Assembly (NCBI GenBank): GCA_030867875.1
Contig: JAOWCC010001501.1
Span: 30,214,792 to 30,278,791 of the forward strand
DNA length: 64,000 nt
Source of the DNA: Actinernus sp. WN-2022
Taxonomy: Eukaryota > Cnidaria > Anthozoa > Actiniaria > Actinernidae
Direction: 5' to 3'
How positions within the stretch are numbered: the stretch's first letter is position 1; each line of letters starts with the position of its first letter. The notes below the pieces were generated by a model. The model saw nothing but the letters and a program-made list of their open reading frames with translations. It ran no database searches and was not told the origin of the DNA. Made by a program: the position numbers and the translations under genes. Positions 23,492 through 33,162 of the stretch are shown piece by piece.

Positions 23492-25021
23492 ATGTTTAAT
23501 AATAATATCGAAATGGAGGGAATCATAAAAGGATACAAACATATCGAAAAAGCAAAGTCCAAGAAAGAAGACGAATTAAAAGAAGTAAGAAAGAAGATTT
23601 CCTCAATGTCTAGATCCATGGAGAGAGTAAGAAAGAAAGAGCTTAAGGCACGAATTAAGGAAGATTTAGAGATAGAATCGAACAATGAAAAGATTCTGGA
23701 AGAAGAATTAGAGGCTATCGAAATAGTATTGAAGGACTTCATAGAAGAACATAATCTAGATACTACACTAATCAATAAAAGTAGTAAACCAAAAGATGAA
23801 TGTATGCCACCAAAGAGCAAACTAAACGACAAGCATACATTATCAAAGAGTGACATTGCATCCTTAGAAAAAGTAGTAATAAAAGATAATGAAATGGAAA
23901 TAGTGAGGACAATTATGGAAGGATATAATAGAATGATAGAAGTGAAGAACGAACAGGAGTATAAATTATCAGAACTAAATAATGGTATTTATGAGCTCAA
24001 TAAATATGTATCGTATCAGAAGGAACAACCAAAGGATAAGAGAGACAAAGAAAAGATATTAGAAAGTCTTAAACGAAGAGGCGAATTCGCATCTGCTTAT
24101 GATGATGTTGAATCTGCTTATGATATGAATAATAAATTAATAAATGAGCATATTAGCGTATTTGGTTTAGATCCCGTATCTAGTGGTTTATCAGTAAGAG
24201 AATTATATAAAAATGCTAAACGGTTAAATCTAGAGGGTCAAAAAGAAACCAATCAATACCTCAAAGAGCAAGATGAAGAAAAGCAACAATATGAACGCTT
24301 AGAAGAAATGATTAAGGAAGAACAACCCAAACTACAAAAGCCACAACCCAAGAAAGATAGACAACCTAAACCACAAAAGCAACAACTCAAGAAAGAGAAA
24401 CGAGTCAAGGAAGAGCAACTCAAACGAGAACAATACGAAGAAGACAATCAAACTGAAGAAGACAATCAATCTGAAGAAGACAACCAAATCGAACTGATAG
24501 AACAAGTTGAGGAAGAGCAACCTAAAAAATCTGAGGAACAACTTAAGAAAGACAAACGAAATGCACGAGTTAGACAACGCAGGAAAGAGAAACGACTCGA
24601 GGAAGAGCAAATCGAACCACGCGGGAAAGAGAAACGACTCGAGGAAGAGCAAATTGAACAACCCAAACAATTAGAGCAAGTCGTACTACCCAATCAAAAG
24701 ACATTTGAACAATTAGAGCAAATTGAACTAGGCAATCAAAAGGCAATTGAACTAGACAATCAAAAGGCAATCGAACAGTTAAGACAAATTGAACAACCCA
24801 AACAAGAGATAATCGAACAGCCAGAGCAAATCAATCAACCCAAACAAGATCTAATCGAACAATTTAAACGAGAGCAAATTAAGCAGTTAGAGCGAATCGA
24901 ACAATTTAAGCAAGAGCAAATCAATCAACTAAAGCAAAAGCAAACCAAACAATTAGAACGACTTGAACAATTAAAGCAAGGACAAGATAGACAACTACGA
25001 ATTATCAAGCAGTATAAGTAG
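23492..25021 (+). CDS. Gln/Glu-rich coiled-coil protein of the integrated virus
   Basis: A 509-aa protein that I do not recognise. The first roughly 270 residues are charged and helical with long coiled-coil character. From about residue 275 to the end it is low-complexity Q/E/K, with repeated KEKRLEEEQIE-type units (two near-identical copies around 365-390) and many QPKQ/EQL/IEQ repeats. The ATG at 23,492 follows a TATATAAG word; an ATG at 23,513 is an alternative. It ends one base before the next gene's ATG, so the two are tightly coupled. Likely a structural or scaffold-like protein, but that is only inference from composition. No membrane segment or enzyme motif is visible. Confidence 0.75.
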   Translation: MFNNNIEMEGIIKGYKHIEKAKSKKEDELKEVRKKISSMSRSMERVRKKELKARIKEDLEIESNNEKILEEELEAIEIVLKDFIEEHNLDTTLINKSSKPKDECMPPKSKLNDKHTLSKSDIASLEKVVIKDNEMEIVRTIMEGYNRMIEVKNEQEYKLSELNNGIYELNKYVSYQKEQPKDKRDKEKILESLKRRGEFASAYDDVESAYDMNNKLINEHISVFGLDPVSSGLSVRELYKNAKRLNLEGQKETNQYLKEQDEEKQQYERLEEMIKEEQPKLQKPQPKKDRQPKPQKQQLKKEKRVKEEQLKREQYEEDNQTEEDNQSEEDNQIELIEQVEEEQPKKSEEQLKKDKRNARVRQRRKEKRLEEEQIEPRGKEKRLEEEQIEQPKQLEQVVLPNQKTFEQLEQIELGNQKAIELDNQKAIEQLRQIEQPKQEIIEQPEQINQPKQDLIEQFKREQIKQLERIEQFKQEQINQLKQKQTKQLERLEQLKQGQDRQLRIIKQYK

Positions 25022-25022
25022 A

Positions 25023-25985
25023 ATGGAAAGATTCAATTCTACTTATATATCAGATGCGTTATACTACTTCGACATGCGTGAAGAAGAAGAAGATGATGGA
25101 CCAAAGAATACGAGGTGTACTGAAATAGTAAGGGACACGCAAAAAGGCATAGATGTCTGTATCAAATGTGGTCAAGTGCAAGGATACATCCTAGATAACA
25201 ATCCCGAATGGACTACGTATGAAGGAAATGACAATTCGGGTATGAATAGATGCAGTGGGCCAATCAATACGCTCTTACCCCAATCATCTCTCGGTACGAG
25301 TATCAGTGGTAACAAATATGGTAAACTACAAACACTAAATAGATGGTTACAAATGCCATATAGAGAGAGGAGTCTGTATATGGTTTTCAAAGACATCGAA
25401 GAGAAATGTAGAAGCATTGGTATTCTAAAGTGTATTGTGGATGATGCTAAAATTATCTTTAAAGAAATAAATTCACAATACTATTTGAATGATGCTAATG
25501 TAAAAAAGAGCGTCATTATGAGAGGAACAAATAGAAAAAGTGTCATTGCAAATTGTGTTCTCTTTGCATGCAAAAAGAATAATAGCACTAGATCATCAAA
25601 AGAAATAGCTATACTATTTAAACTAAATCATAAAGATATAGCAAAGGGATGCAAGGTCTTTATGAAATTAGCTAAAAATATCAAATCCTTGAGAAAATTA
25701 GAGTATAGCTCTCCTGATGACTTCATTCCACGATTCTGCAAGATCCTTAATTTTGAACAAAAACTTATAGATCAAGTTATGAAAATCGTAAGAAACGTTC
25801 AAAAGCTAAATATCGCAATAATGCACACACCACTTTCTATAGCTATTGGATGTATCCTATTAACAATAAATATAAATAATTTAGCAATTACAAAGAAAGA
25901 GATAGCTAATAAGTTCCTAGTGTCAGAAACCACTATATCTAAAGTTTATAAAGCAATAGAGCCATATAGAAATGAGCTCGTCTGA
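25023..25985 (+). CDS. TFIIB-like transcription initiation factor
   Basis: A 320-aa protein close to eukaryotic TFIIB in length and layout. The N-terminal zinc-ribbon region has DVCIKCGQV (residues about 42-50) and, shortly after, the NPEWTTYEGND segment that matches the TFIIB D..EW..F/Y motif. Two cyclin-like repeats follow: about residues 165-215 (NRKSVIANCVLFACKK) and about 260-315 (TPLSIAIGCILL through a helix-turn-helix, KKEIANKFLVSETTISK). TFIIB bridges TBP on promoter DNA and RNA polymerase II. A viral copy implies that the element directs its own gene set to transcription, and a TBP-like partner is at 60,699-61,463. The first zinc pair is atypical (one clear Cys), so metal binding may be altered. 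Confidence 0.85.
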   Translation: MERFNSTYISDALYYFDMREEEEDDGPKNTRCTEIVRDTQKGIDVCIKCGQVQGYILDNNPEWTTYEGNDNSGMNRCSGPINTLLPQSSLGTSISGNKYGKLQTLNRWLQMPYRERSLYMVFKDIEEKCRSIGILKCIVDDAKIIFKEINSQYYLNDANVKKSVIMRGTNRKSVIANCVLFACKKNNSTRSSKEIAILFKLNHKDIAKGCKVFMKLAKNIKSLRKLEYSSPDDFIPRFCKILNFEQKLIDQVMKIVRNVQKLNIAIMHTPLSIAIGCILLTININNLAITKKEIANKFLVSETTISKVYKAIEPYRNELV

Positions 25986-26020
25986 CACTTAAAGAGACGG
26001 CGTCATAATGTATTATTGAG

Positions 26021-26497
26021 ATGAATGATAATAAAGAAATACCTCCTATTAATGAAGTCATCATTAATGGAAAGATTAGAGATTATTCATTCGTTAAAGA
26101 TAGTCATAAGAATAAGAAGAGCATAAAAACTACCAATTGTGATACGGATAAAGTAACGTACTTCAATAGTATGTATGCTATTCAACAACATCTTGGAATC
26201 AATGCTGGCATAGTCAAGATGGTTTGTGAAGGATTAAATAATTGTAAAAGTGGTATATCAAAGATAGATAAGTGTAGATATATATTCGAATATATAAAAA
26301 GAGATGAGCTACCAGAAGATTGTAAGAAATCGTCTTATAAACGAAAGAAAGAGAAATTGTCAGAATCTGAACTAAAGGATAAGCGAAAGTTGAGATGTAA
26401 GGAATGGCAACAAAAAGAATATATTTGTCCTGATTGTAATGCGGCGATTAAACTTGGTAGTAAGTACACTCACATGAAGAAGCACTTAGGTAAATAG
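26021..26497 (+). CDS. Small protein with NUMOD-like domain and C-terminal C2H2 finger
   Basis: 158 aa. The middle (residues about 50-95, NSMYAIQQHLGINAGIVKMV followed by C..GLNNCKSGISK and YIFEYI) resembles the NUMOD1/helix-turn-helix DNA-reading modules that accompany homing endonucleases. The C-terminus carries CPDC-x11-H-x3-H, a C2H2-type zinc finger. No nuclease catalytic motif is visible, so I infer a DNA-binding regulator. It starts 35 bases after the TFIIB-like gene on the same strand. Its 3' end overlaps by about 12 bases the convergent gene ending at 26,486. Confidence 0.7.
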   Translation: MNDNKEIPPINEVIINGKIRDYSFVKDSHKNKKSIKTTNCDTDKVTYFNSMYAIQQHLGINAGIVKMVCEGLNNCKSGISKIDKCRYIFEYIKRDELPEDCKKSSYKRKKEKLSESELKDKRKLRCKEWQQKEYICPDCNAAIKLGSKYTHMKKHLGK

Positions 26498-28000
26498 ATA
26501 CCAACCTACTCCTGCTGCTGCTATTGTTAGTACAATTAAATTAGTTTCATGAGAGGATGATGTAAGTGTTATTCGTGGTTTCTTCATTATAGGCTTCACT
26601 ATTGGCTTATTACCATATTGGTGTGGCAGTTTAACTTTACCTATATTATGTTTTAATACTATAGGTTCTACTTTTTTATTTACTGAGTCGTTAGCTCCAA
26701 ATGTCATATCATTTGTAGCTTTCAATAATTTATTATTGTATCCTACCACACTTTGTGTATTTATGATGAGATCAGATGGCATTAACCATATTCCTGGAGC
26801 AATGGCTAAGTCTAGTCTCAATTTTGCTCCTTGAACAGCTAATTGATATCGTTGTATACTCATTGATATACTACCTTCAATTACAGCGCTTTCAAAAAGT
26901 GATAGCATTTCCTGTTGTGTCTCAATAGCACTTCCACCAGTACCAATAATACTTGATCGCGTATCCACTTGTGAACCTAATATGCAATAAACGAAAGCCT
27001 CTGCTGATCTATTTAGTCTACCCATACCAGCTATTGTTAATCCACTATCTTTATTTGGAACGAACCAAGAATATTGTTTACCATCGTGGTCATCATTACG
27101 GATAAATGAAATGAGATTTCCTTGGTCAACCTTACCACCCTCATCAGAGAATAGTTCTCCATCTGGACTGGGATATAAGTTAGCATCTATATCGTATCCA
27201 CGAATTTCATGAACATTTTCATAACCCTCACCTGAATAATATAGAAATATATCACCAAGTCCATTATTGCGTCCTCCTTTCCACCTGAAGTCTGGATTGG
27301 AAGGAATATCGAATTCATTACATAACCGTTCGAAAGTAACTTTACTATAGCGATTATTCGTTTGATTAAAAATATGATCATCTGGTAATGGTGTTCCCAA
27401 CTCATATAGGATTCTTCGTATAGTATAGTAAACGTGAAACTTGATAAATCCTTGAACAACTGGAGGATACTGTTCTTGTAGACTTATTCCACAACCAGAA
27501 GTAGCGCACCATACAGCAAGGTTTAATTGTTGTGGCCAATATCCAAAGTCGGGTTTACTCAACCAACGTCTCGACTGTTTAGCAGATTTGAAAGTCACTG
27601 TACAATCTTTGAAGATGTTTCTAAACTTTATGATAAAGTACTGAGTTGGGGAAACGTATATCTTCATTTCTTTCAATGATGGTGCAATATCCAAAGCTGG
27701 TTGTGTAAATGAGATTCCAGGGATTGGATACTTGTGTGTAGTTGGTAATAAGGAATCTGGAAATGATGTTGGTGGTTCTAGAGCTATTCTCATAGCCTTC
27801 TTATCGGCATTCGTTATAGAATTAGGATCATCAATGAATTTCTTATCACCCCACACGCCATGATCCATATTTGGCCCTTTGAAGTATACGTTATAATAAG
27901 TAGTACCATATTCTTCTGTGGCTTCCTTATAGAATTTACTTAGGTCAGCATTAGGATAGCGTTGTTTGAAACTATTCCATATTTCAATCAATTTCGTCAT
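26486..28000 (-). CDS. Conserved 504-aa virus protein with C-terminal membrane anchor
   Basis: Large protein of a family I recognise from similar virus-like loci in cnidarian genomes; its function is not established to my knowledge. Family landmarks are YVSPTQYFIIKFRNIFKDCTV, RRWLSKPDFGYWPQQLN and FRWKGGRNN. The last 18 residues (NLIVLTIAAAGVGWYLFT) form a transmembrane helix, which suggests a virion membrane or capsid-associated protein. The ORF is open to an ATG at 28,072, but I prefer the ATG at 28,000 because CATAAAT directly precedes it, like the AT-rich words before the other late-type genes, and because the conserved part starts there. It is the last gene of the minus cluster, convergent with 26,021-26,497. 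Confidence 0.75.
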   Translation of the reverse strand: MTKLIEIWNSFKQRYPNADLSKFYKEATEEYGTTYYNVYFKGPNMDHGVWGDKKFIDDPNSITNADKKAMRIALEPPTSFPDSLLPTTHKYPIPGISFTQPALDIAPSLKEMKIYVSPTQYFIIKFRNIFKDCTVTFKSAKQSRRWLSKPDFGYWPQQLNLAVWCATSGCGISLQEQYPPVVQGFIKFHVYYTIRRILYELGTPLPDDHIFNQTNNRYSKVTFERLCNEFDIPSNPDFRWKGGRNNGLGDIFLYYSGEGYENVHEIRGYDIDANLYPSPDGELFSDEGGKVDQGNLISFIRNDDHDGKQYSWFVPNKDSGLTIAGMGRLNRSAEAFVYCILGSQVDTRSSIIGTGGSAIETQQEMLSLFESAVIEGSISMSIQRYQLAVQGAKLRLDLAIAPGIWLMPSDLIINTQSVVGYNNKLLKATNDMTFGANDSVNKKVEPIVLKHNIGKVKLPHQYGNKPIVKPIMKKPRITLTSSSHETNLIVLTIAAAGVGWYLFT

Positions 28001-28096
28001 ATTTATGATATGAGACAATGTTTTATATCGTTTAGTATTTTTCATATCTAAATTTATGGATGAAACCTCCATAAGGTGTTACATCATAGGAGTGTG

Positions 28097-28705
28097 TTAT
28101 TTCTCTAGTTGTTTTAATAGTTCCTGTTTTACTTCCTCTCGTATTTTCTGTGTATCGGTTTTCTCTATAGTGTTGGTTCTTTTTTTTAATTCCTCTTTTC
28201 GGGTATTTTGTCGGATCTCACATTTCAAGTCTTCATACTTGTTGAATTCAACCATAATCAATTCGAATTCTGTATTGCTGATCTTGTTATCATTTAATGC
28301 TTTCGATACTAGGTCACGTATTGTGTTTAGTTTCGCTTTGCCTAACATTACTGTCTTTTCATGTTTGGACACCTTCTTGGTTAGAGCTTTAGTAGCTGTT
28401 GCGGAAGAAGCTGAAACTAGACCACACAAACCACCAACTACTCCTACTGGGAGTCCAATGACAGCACCAAACCCTGTCAAAGAAGTCGCTACTGCAGAAC
28501 TCGTTAAGATAACTGAAAGTAAGCCAGCACCTACAGAAAGATTGTGGGTTATTCCTCGTATTCTAACGTATTTCTTTCGTACCTTTTCATAATATTTTAT
28601 TTCGGCTCCTAATTCTGATAGGACCGTATTTACCTTATGAAGTCTAAAGTTTTCTCCAGTGACTTGTAGTGGTATATCTGGGTAAATCGAATCGTAGTCA
28701 ACCAT
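28097..28705 (-). CDS. Conserved virus membrane protein, two hydrophobic segments
   Basis: 202 aa. Residues about 25-50 form a charged helix (EIKYYEKVRKKYVRIR), followed by a long hydrophobic Gly/Ala/Ser-rich block (about 55-105: LLSVILTSSAVATSLTGFGA and VIGLPVGVVGGLCGLVS) able to form a membrane hairpin. A conserved KVSKHEKTVMLGKAKLNTI segment and a charged C-terminal coil come next. I recognise the family from virus-like loci in cnidarians, but no function has been assigned that I know of. Inferred role: insertion into a membrane or lipid layer of the virion. Same strand and close spacing to both neighbours. Confidence 0.7.
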   Translation of the reverse strand: MVDYDSIYPDIPLQVTGENFRLHKVNTVLSELGAEIKYYEKVRKKYVRIRGITHNLSVGAGLLSVILTSSAVATSLTGFGAVIGLPVGVVGGLCGLVSASSATATKALTKKVSKHEKTVMLGKAKLNTIRDLVSKALNDNKISNTEFELIMVEFNKYEDLKCEIRQNTRKEELKKRTNTIEKTDTQKIREEVKQELLKQLEK

Positions 28706-28729
28706 ATGATTAATAGTAGCATCTTTCGT

Positions 28730-29383
28730 TTAAACGATTTCTAACACTATCCGCATTGGATATATATCAGAATTTATCATATTATGATTACTATCTGTTA
28801 CCCATAAACGAATGCTATTAATATGATTGACCTCTCTAATGCTAATATTAGGAGAATTATTAGGATTGTAGGATGTCCTTTCTCCTTTTTTACTTAGTTC
28901 CAATGATGTTAATATTTGTGAGTATTTGGTTTCTTTTATAACTTGTGTTGGATTGATAAGGTCACAATGAATATATATGAAGTCAAAGCTCCTCATAATC
29001 TGAATCTCATTTCGAGACCCTGATTTTATGCTCCTATTAATAGTAAGTAATTTAGCTAGACTCTCATTTAGTGTGAGATCTTCATTAGCAATGAGATAGG
29101 TCTTATCCCCTGATGTTTCTATATTGATTGATTTGAAAGACAATGGCATCCTTTCATACATGAAAGCTACTAATTCTTTGATTGATTCTTTGGTGGGATT
29201 TCCTGGAGTGAAAAGTAATCTTACAATACCTCGTGCATTAGTGAGTGTGCCGTCTTCTATGAGATCATTCAAATCGTTATAGAAATTACAGCTAATCAGA
29301 TGAATGGATCTTCCAACTTCGATAGGATACTTCAAGTATATGGTCTCATCAGCTTTCATCTTTTCAATGTATAGTACTACCAT
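28730..29383 (-). CDS. Virus protein, copy A of a tandem paralogous pair
   Basis: 217 aa, start MVVLYIEKMKADETIYLKYP, intact. It is paralogous to the gene split between 57,547-58,126 and 29,410-29,470. The two share the N-terminal 15 residues, the ISLISCNF-type motif, ESLAKLLTINRS, the IYIHCDLINPTQVIK motif, RTSYNPNNSPN, and an INSIRLWVTD then PMRIVLE end. The mostly beta pattern with conserved IHCDL and IRLWVTD could fit a small capsid-decorating or fibre-base protein, but I know no assigned function. It is preceded by TGTATAATGG at the start codon. In the virus before transposon insertion it lay directly downstream of its paralogue. Confidence 0.7.
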   Translation of the reverse strand: MVVLYIEKMKADETIYLKYPIEVGRSIHLISCNFYNDLNDLIEDGTLTNARGIVRLLFTPGNPTKESIKELVAFMYERMPLSFKSINIETSGDKTYLIANEDLTLNESLAKLLTINRSIKSGSRNEIQIMRSFDFIYIHCDLINPTQVIKETKYSQILTSLELSKKGERTSYNPNNSPNISIREVNHINSIRLWVTDSNHNMINSDIYPMRIVLEIV

Positions 29384-29409
29384 TATACATGTATAATCTT
29401 TTTATCTTT

Positions 29410-29470
29410 CTAAATAACTTCTAACACGATCTGCATTGGAAATATTTTAGAACTCATCATATTATGACTA
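29410..29470 (-). pseudogene. C-terminal end of split virus gene (copy B)
   Basis: On the minus strand these bases encode the last roughly 20 residues of the paralogue whose main part is at 57,547-58,126, ending PMQIVLEVI and TAG. The alignment to copy A (PMRIVLEIV) is clear. The 28-kb transposon lies between the two pieces. With one copy of the duplicated TA removed, the pieces add to 639 bases, a whole number of codons. Confidence 0.88.
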
Positions 29471-29479
29471 TACCCTTAC

Positions 29480-30425
29480 CAATTCCTGTGATATGGGCCA
29501 TATATGGCCCTTGTATGGGTTTGGTATGGGCCCATTTGATTGCCATATGTGGGTATGGTGTGGGAAGTGTATGGTTTATGTATGGGCCATATGATTCCCA
29601 TGTATGGGTGCAATGCTGTCTGATGTGCAATATTTTCAAACCCATACCATGTCCATATTTAGTCCATACTATTCCCATACAAAAGTATATGGAAAAAGTA
29701 TGGATTTGTCTAAAATCCAGATAGTTCCCATATATGGCCATATAGTTTCCATATATGGAGAATGTATGGGCAACAATGCATATTTGTAACATTTTTAGCA
29801 TGGGAAGCAAATGGGTTTTTGATGGGAATAATATGGGTGGCATATGGGATCTATATGGCAGTACTATGGTAATTACATGGGAACTCAAAAGGTTAAAAAA
29901 GTTGCATTTGTCCATGTGTTCCCCATACAGAAACCACACATTTGCCATGCTTATCCCATACTCAACCCATAGCTTATCCATACAAATGTAATAATCCCAT
30001 ATCATACCCATATCATTTACATACTCGACCCATACAATTTCCATTCCTTAACCAGACTAGTCCCATGGTATATCCATTCAATTTCCATACCTTACCCATT
30101 TATTTTCCATTCTTTTCCCATACTCCCCAAACATTTAACTGGCCATGTAATACCCATCCATTTCCCATACACTACCCCATATAATTTCCACACGTTCCCC
30201 ATACGCTCCCCAGAAGTTTCCCATATAATTTCCATACGTTCCCCAGACGCTCCCCATATAATTTCCATACGTTTCCCCAGGCGCTCCCCACAAGTTTCCC
30301 ATGTAATTTCCATACGTTCCCCATACGTTTCCCATACCTGCCACAATTTCTATAAGTTTCCCAGGCGCTCCCCATACGTTTACCAGGCGCTCCACATACG
30401 TTTCCCAGGCGCTCCCCATACGTTT
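29480..30425. repeat. Left subterminal array of TATGGG/CCCATA words
   Basis: Dozens of TATGGG (29,480-29,880, plus strand) switching to CCCATA (29,900-30,425), often as CATATGGG, spaced a few to about 25 bases apart. It mirrors the array at the right end of the transposon. ORFs rich in MGNVW or PYPHM are translations of the repeats. I infer binding sites for the element's own DNA-binding protein. Confidence 0.85.
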
Positions 30426-30812
30426 CCCATGCCTGCTACATAATTTCTACGAGTTTCCCATACGTTCCCCAGGCACGCCCCATACGTTTCCCAGGCACGC
30501 CCCATACGTTTCCCAGGCACGCCCCATACGTTTCCCAGGCACGCCCCATACGTTTCCCAGGCACGCCCCATACGTTTCCCAGGCACGCCCCATACGTTTC
30601 CCAGGCACGCCCCATACGTTTCCCAGGCACGCCCCATACGTTTCCCAGGCACGCCCCATACGTTTCCCATGCACGCCCCATACGTTTCCCATGCACGCCC
30701 AATACGTTTCCCATGCACGCCCCATACGTTTCCCATGCACGCCCCATACGTTTCCCATGCACGCCCCATACGTTTCCCATGCACGCCCCATACGTTTCCC
30801 ATGCACGCCCCA
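30426..30812. repeat. 22-bp minisatellite
   Basis: About 17 tandem copies of a 22-base unit with core CATACGTTTCCCAGGCACG. The last roughly seven copies have CATGCACG in place of CAGGCACG. It is the inner, recently homogenised extension of the subterminal array. 22 is not a multiple of 3, so all three minus frames stay open with the same repeating peptide in shifted order. It is not a gene. Confidence 0.92.
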
Positions 30813-30849
30813 TATTCCTTTGGTGTACAGCAGTTACACACCCCTAGAT

Positions 30850-33162
30850 ATATCTATGTAGATATATATGAAACATCCAAACCAGTCTGTTTCCATGTAC
30901 TCACTTTTAATTATTTCATATTATGGATCATACATTCATGTAAACATTTGCATAACATAATATATATATATATATATATTTGAAATATATATTTGAAAAT
31001 ACAAATATTAGAAAATTGTTACACCCCTCAGCTTTTCAGTGCCCTAAATTCTATAAAGCCTCACTATATAGGTATCACCAATTAGGTATATTTTCCTTTC
31101 AGGTTTAAACTCATTAGCAACTAATGGACTTAAATTTTAAATAATTAAAAATATAATATCAATTCAAACTTTATGTAATGCAAATTCAAATATAAAAACT
31201 GTTGCCAACAATATTTTTGTGCTAAATTAACAAATGTACATTTCACTCTCCCCCAGAAATGAAAACCAGTTTTCTGCCAATATTTTTCTCTAGCTAAATA
31301 GCTTCTTTTTGCACCTCAAGATATTTCTTTCTTGAACTCTTGGTATAGGTGGTTGATGTGTGTCTGAAACTGATTTCCTCTACGTAAACATGCAATAGTG
31401 TGCAATTATTCAAACATTCCTTTGTGGGTGTAACCATTTTCTAAGGCAATCAGACAACTGAACACTGTCACTTCTGGAATTTAGCATTCCTTGCTCTGAA
31501 CCCCAAACCCCATAAATTACTATCATTTATCGTCTACTAATACTTGTATGGAAATTGCCAAATAAAAGTAGATTTTTGAAATACTGGTATGAATAAAATT
31601 ATAAAAAAATGCATTAATACTTCCTTAAAATTGTATCATCACAATGTTTTTATAAACAATCCAATTAATATAAACTTATTTTCTAAACTACAATTTAAGT
31701 ATTAAAAATAATGTTCCAAATAATATCATTTCGTAATGTTATAAAAAAAATATTCTAGAATGTAATGCATAACATAGCTTTTTGCTTCCTGTCATTTTGT
31801 CACATATACGTACCACATCTTATCTGAAGCTCTTATTGTACAACCAAAATTTGAACATTTCCCTTTAAAATATTTCTATTTCCCCCATAATATAATGCCA
31901 CAATAAAATAAATTATTTCTCAAGCCAATTTAGTATGTTTTGAAGCAGTTTGCATTTTCCCCTTAGTTTTCCTCATTTAAACCTTTTCAGTAACTAAATT
32001 ATACAATTTTTATCTGAACTACATGTACAAAATGTATGTTCATTGCAGCACAACAAAGCTATTTACCTTATAAGCTGCACTAATAATGTGTTATGCAAAA
32101 TGCTATTATTCTTGATACATTGTATTTAAGTTATAGTATAATAATTATTTATAATACTAAAATATAAATACAAAAATACTAGATTTGAATTGCCTGAGCA
32201 TAGACAAATTAATCACTAGCAGTGCAAACACAGTACATTTGATGCAAAAACTAGTTAATCCAGTTCTCCTTTTCATTTTGGCATCTACATTATTAACTGC
32301 AGGTAATCATTACCATCGTTTGCATGAAAGCGTGAGCAAGTGAGACAAAAACCTGTTCTAACTGGGTATTGTAACACGATTCGTCATCAACCTTTCAAAG
32401 TTTGAAGGCGTGCTAGATGAACCTTTGCACTCAAAATACCAACTTATTCTCTTCCCATATCAATAATTCTCCAACCAACTCTACCACTTGATTTCTGAAG
32501 TCCCAAATTAAAGGCACATACACCTGGTTTGAAGTTACAGCTGTATTTGTTTACTGTGTTTATCATAAATATCCTCACCTTCAAACTTCAAACGTTTGAC
32601 GATGAATCAGGTTATGTTTGATACAGTTAGAACATGTTTTCATCTCGCGTATTTGCACTTAGATGCAAATGATGGTAGTGTCCAACATTTAATTGGCAAT
32701 TATAATACTGTGCTGCAGATGCATGTTATTTTGTTAGAATTTTCAAACATCACACATGCTAAATATTATTAATCATTAATTGAACTTGCATACTATAATA
32801 TTACCAATACTATATATATGTCAACTGTTAATACAACCAATTCAATAATTACATTGCAGTTCAGGCATAACACCAGTAAAAAAATTATGACATGTACATG
32901 TACCAATGTATTGCTTTTAAATGAACATGCAACTGAAAAAGTAAATTTGGTTTTTATGTAACTACTGTACAATATATGCACTTCTCATGCAATTTGGGAC
33001 AAATGTAATTCCGATGTCTTTTCAGAAAGCTCAAACTCCATTTGCCCTAACAGAGTGACACACAATAACAACAGTCTTTTAAAAAAAGTTTGAACTTCAT
33101 GAAATCCCAAATTGCATTCAAAACCATTTCATTACCTTTACAGATAGGTTTACTTAGTAACT
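30850..33162. other. Non-coding interior of transposon downstream of BEN gene
   Basis: AT-rich, no gene. Contains a (TA)n run at 30,960-30,980, the probable 3' UTR of the BEN-domain gene, and a degenerate inverted repeat at 32,311-32,679. Confidence 0.5.
32311..32679. repeat. Degenerate inverted repeat (old MITE)
   Basis: Words ACCATCGTTTGCAT, CTGTTCTAACTG and CAAAGTTTGAAGG on the left recur inverted on the right (ATGCAAATGATGGT, CAGTTAGAACATG, CCTTCAAACTTC). About 370 bp. Confidence 0.5.

Noticed and set aside
23458..24770. Several minus-strand ORFs opposite the coiled-coil gene
   Set aside because: Mirror images of the low-complexity Q/E/K codons on the plus strand.
28056..28592. 178-codon plus-strand ORF
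   Set aside because: Antisense shadow of the conserved membrane protein at 28,097-28,705.
30426..30812. CRISPR-like array
   Set aside because: Units are contiguous with no unique spacers, and the context is eukaryotic.
29457..30841. ORFs with repeating MGNVWGVHGKRMG-type peptides
   Set aside because: They are translations of the TATGGG array and the 22-bp minisatellite in several frames at once.
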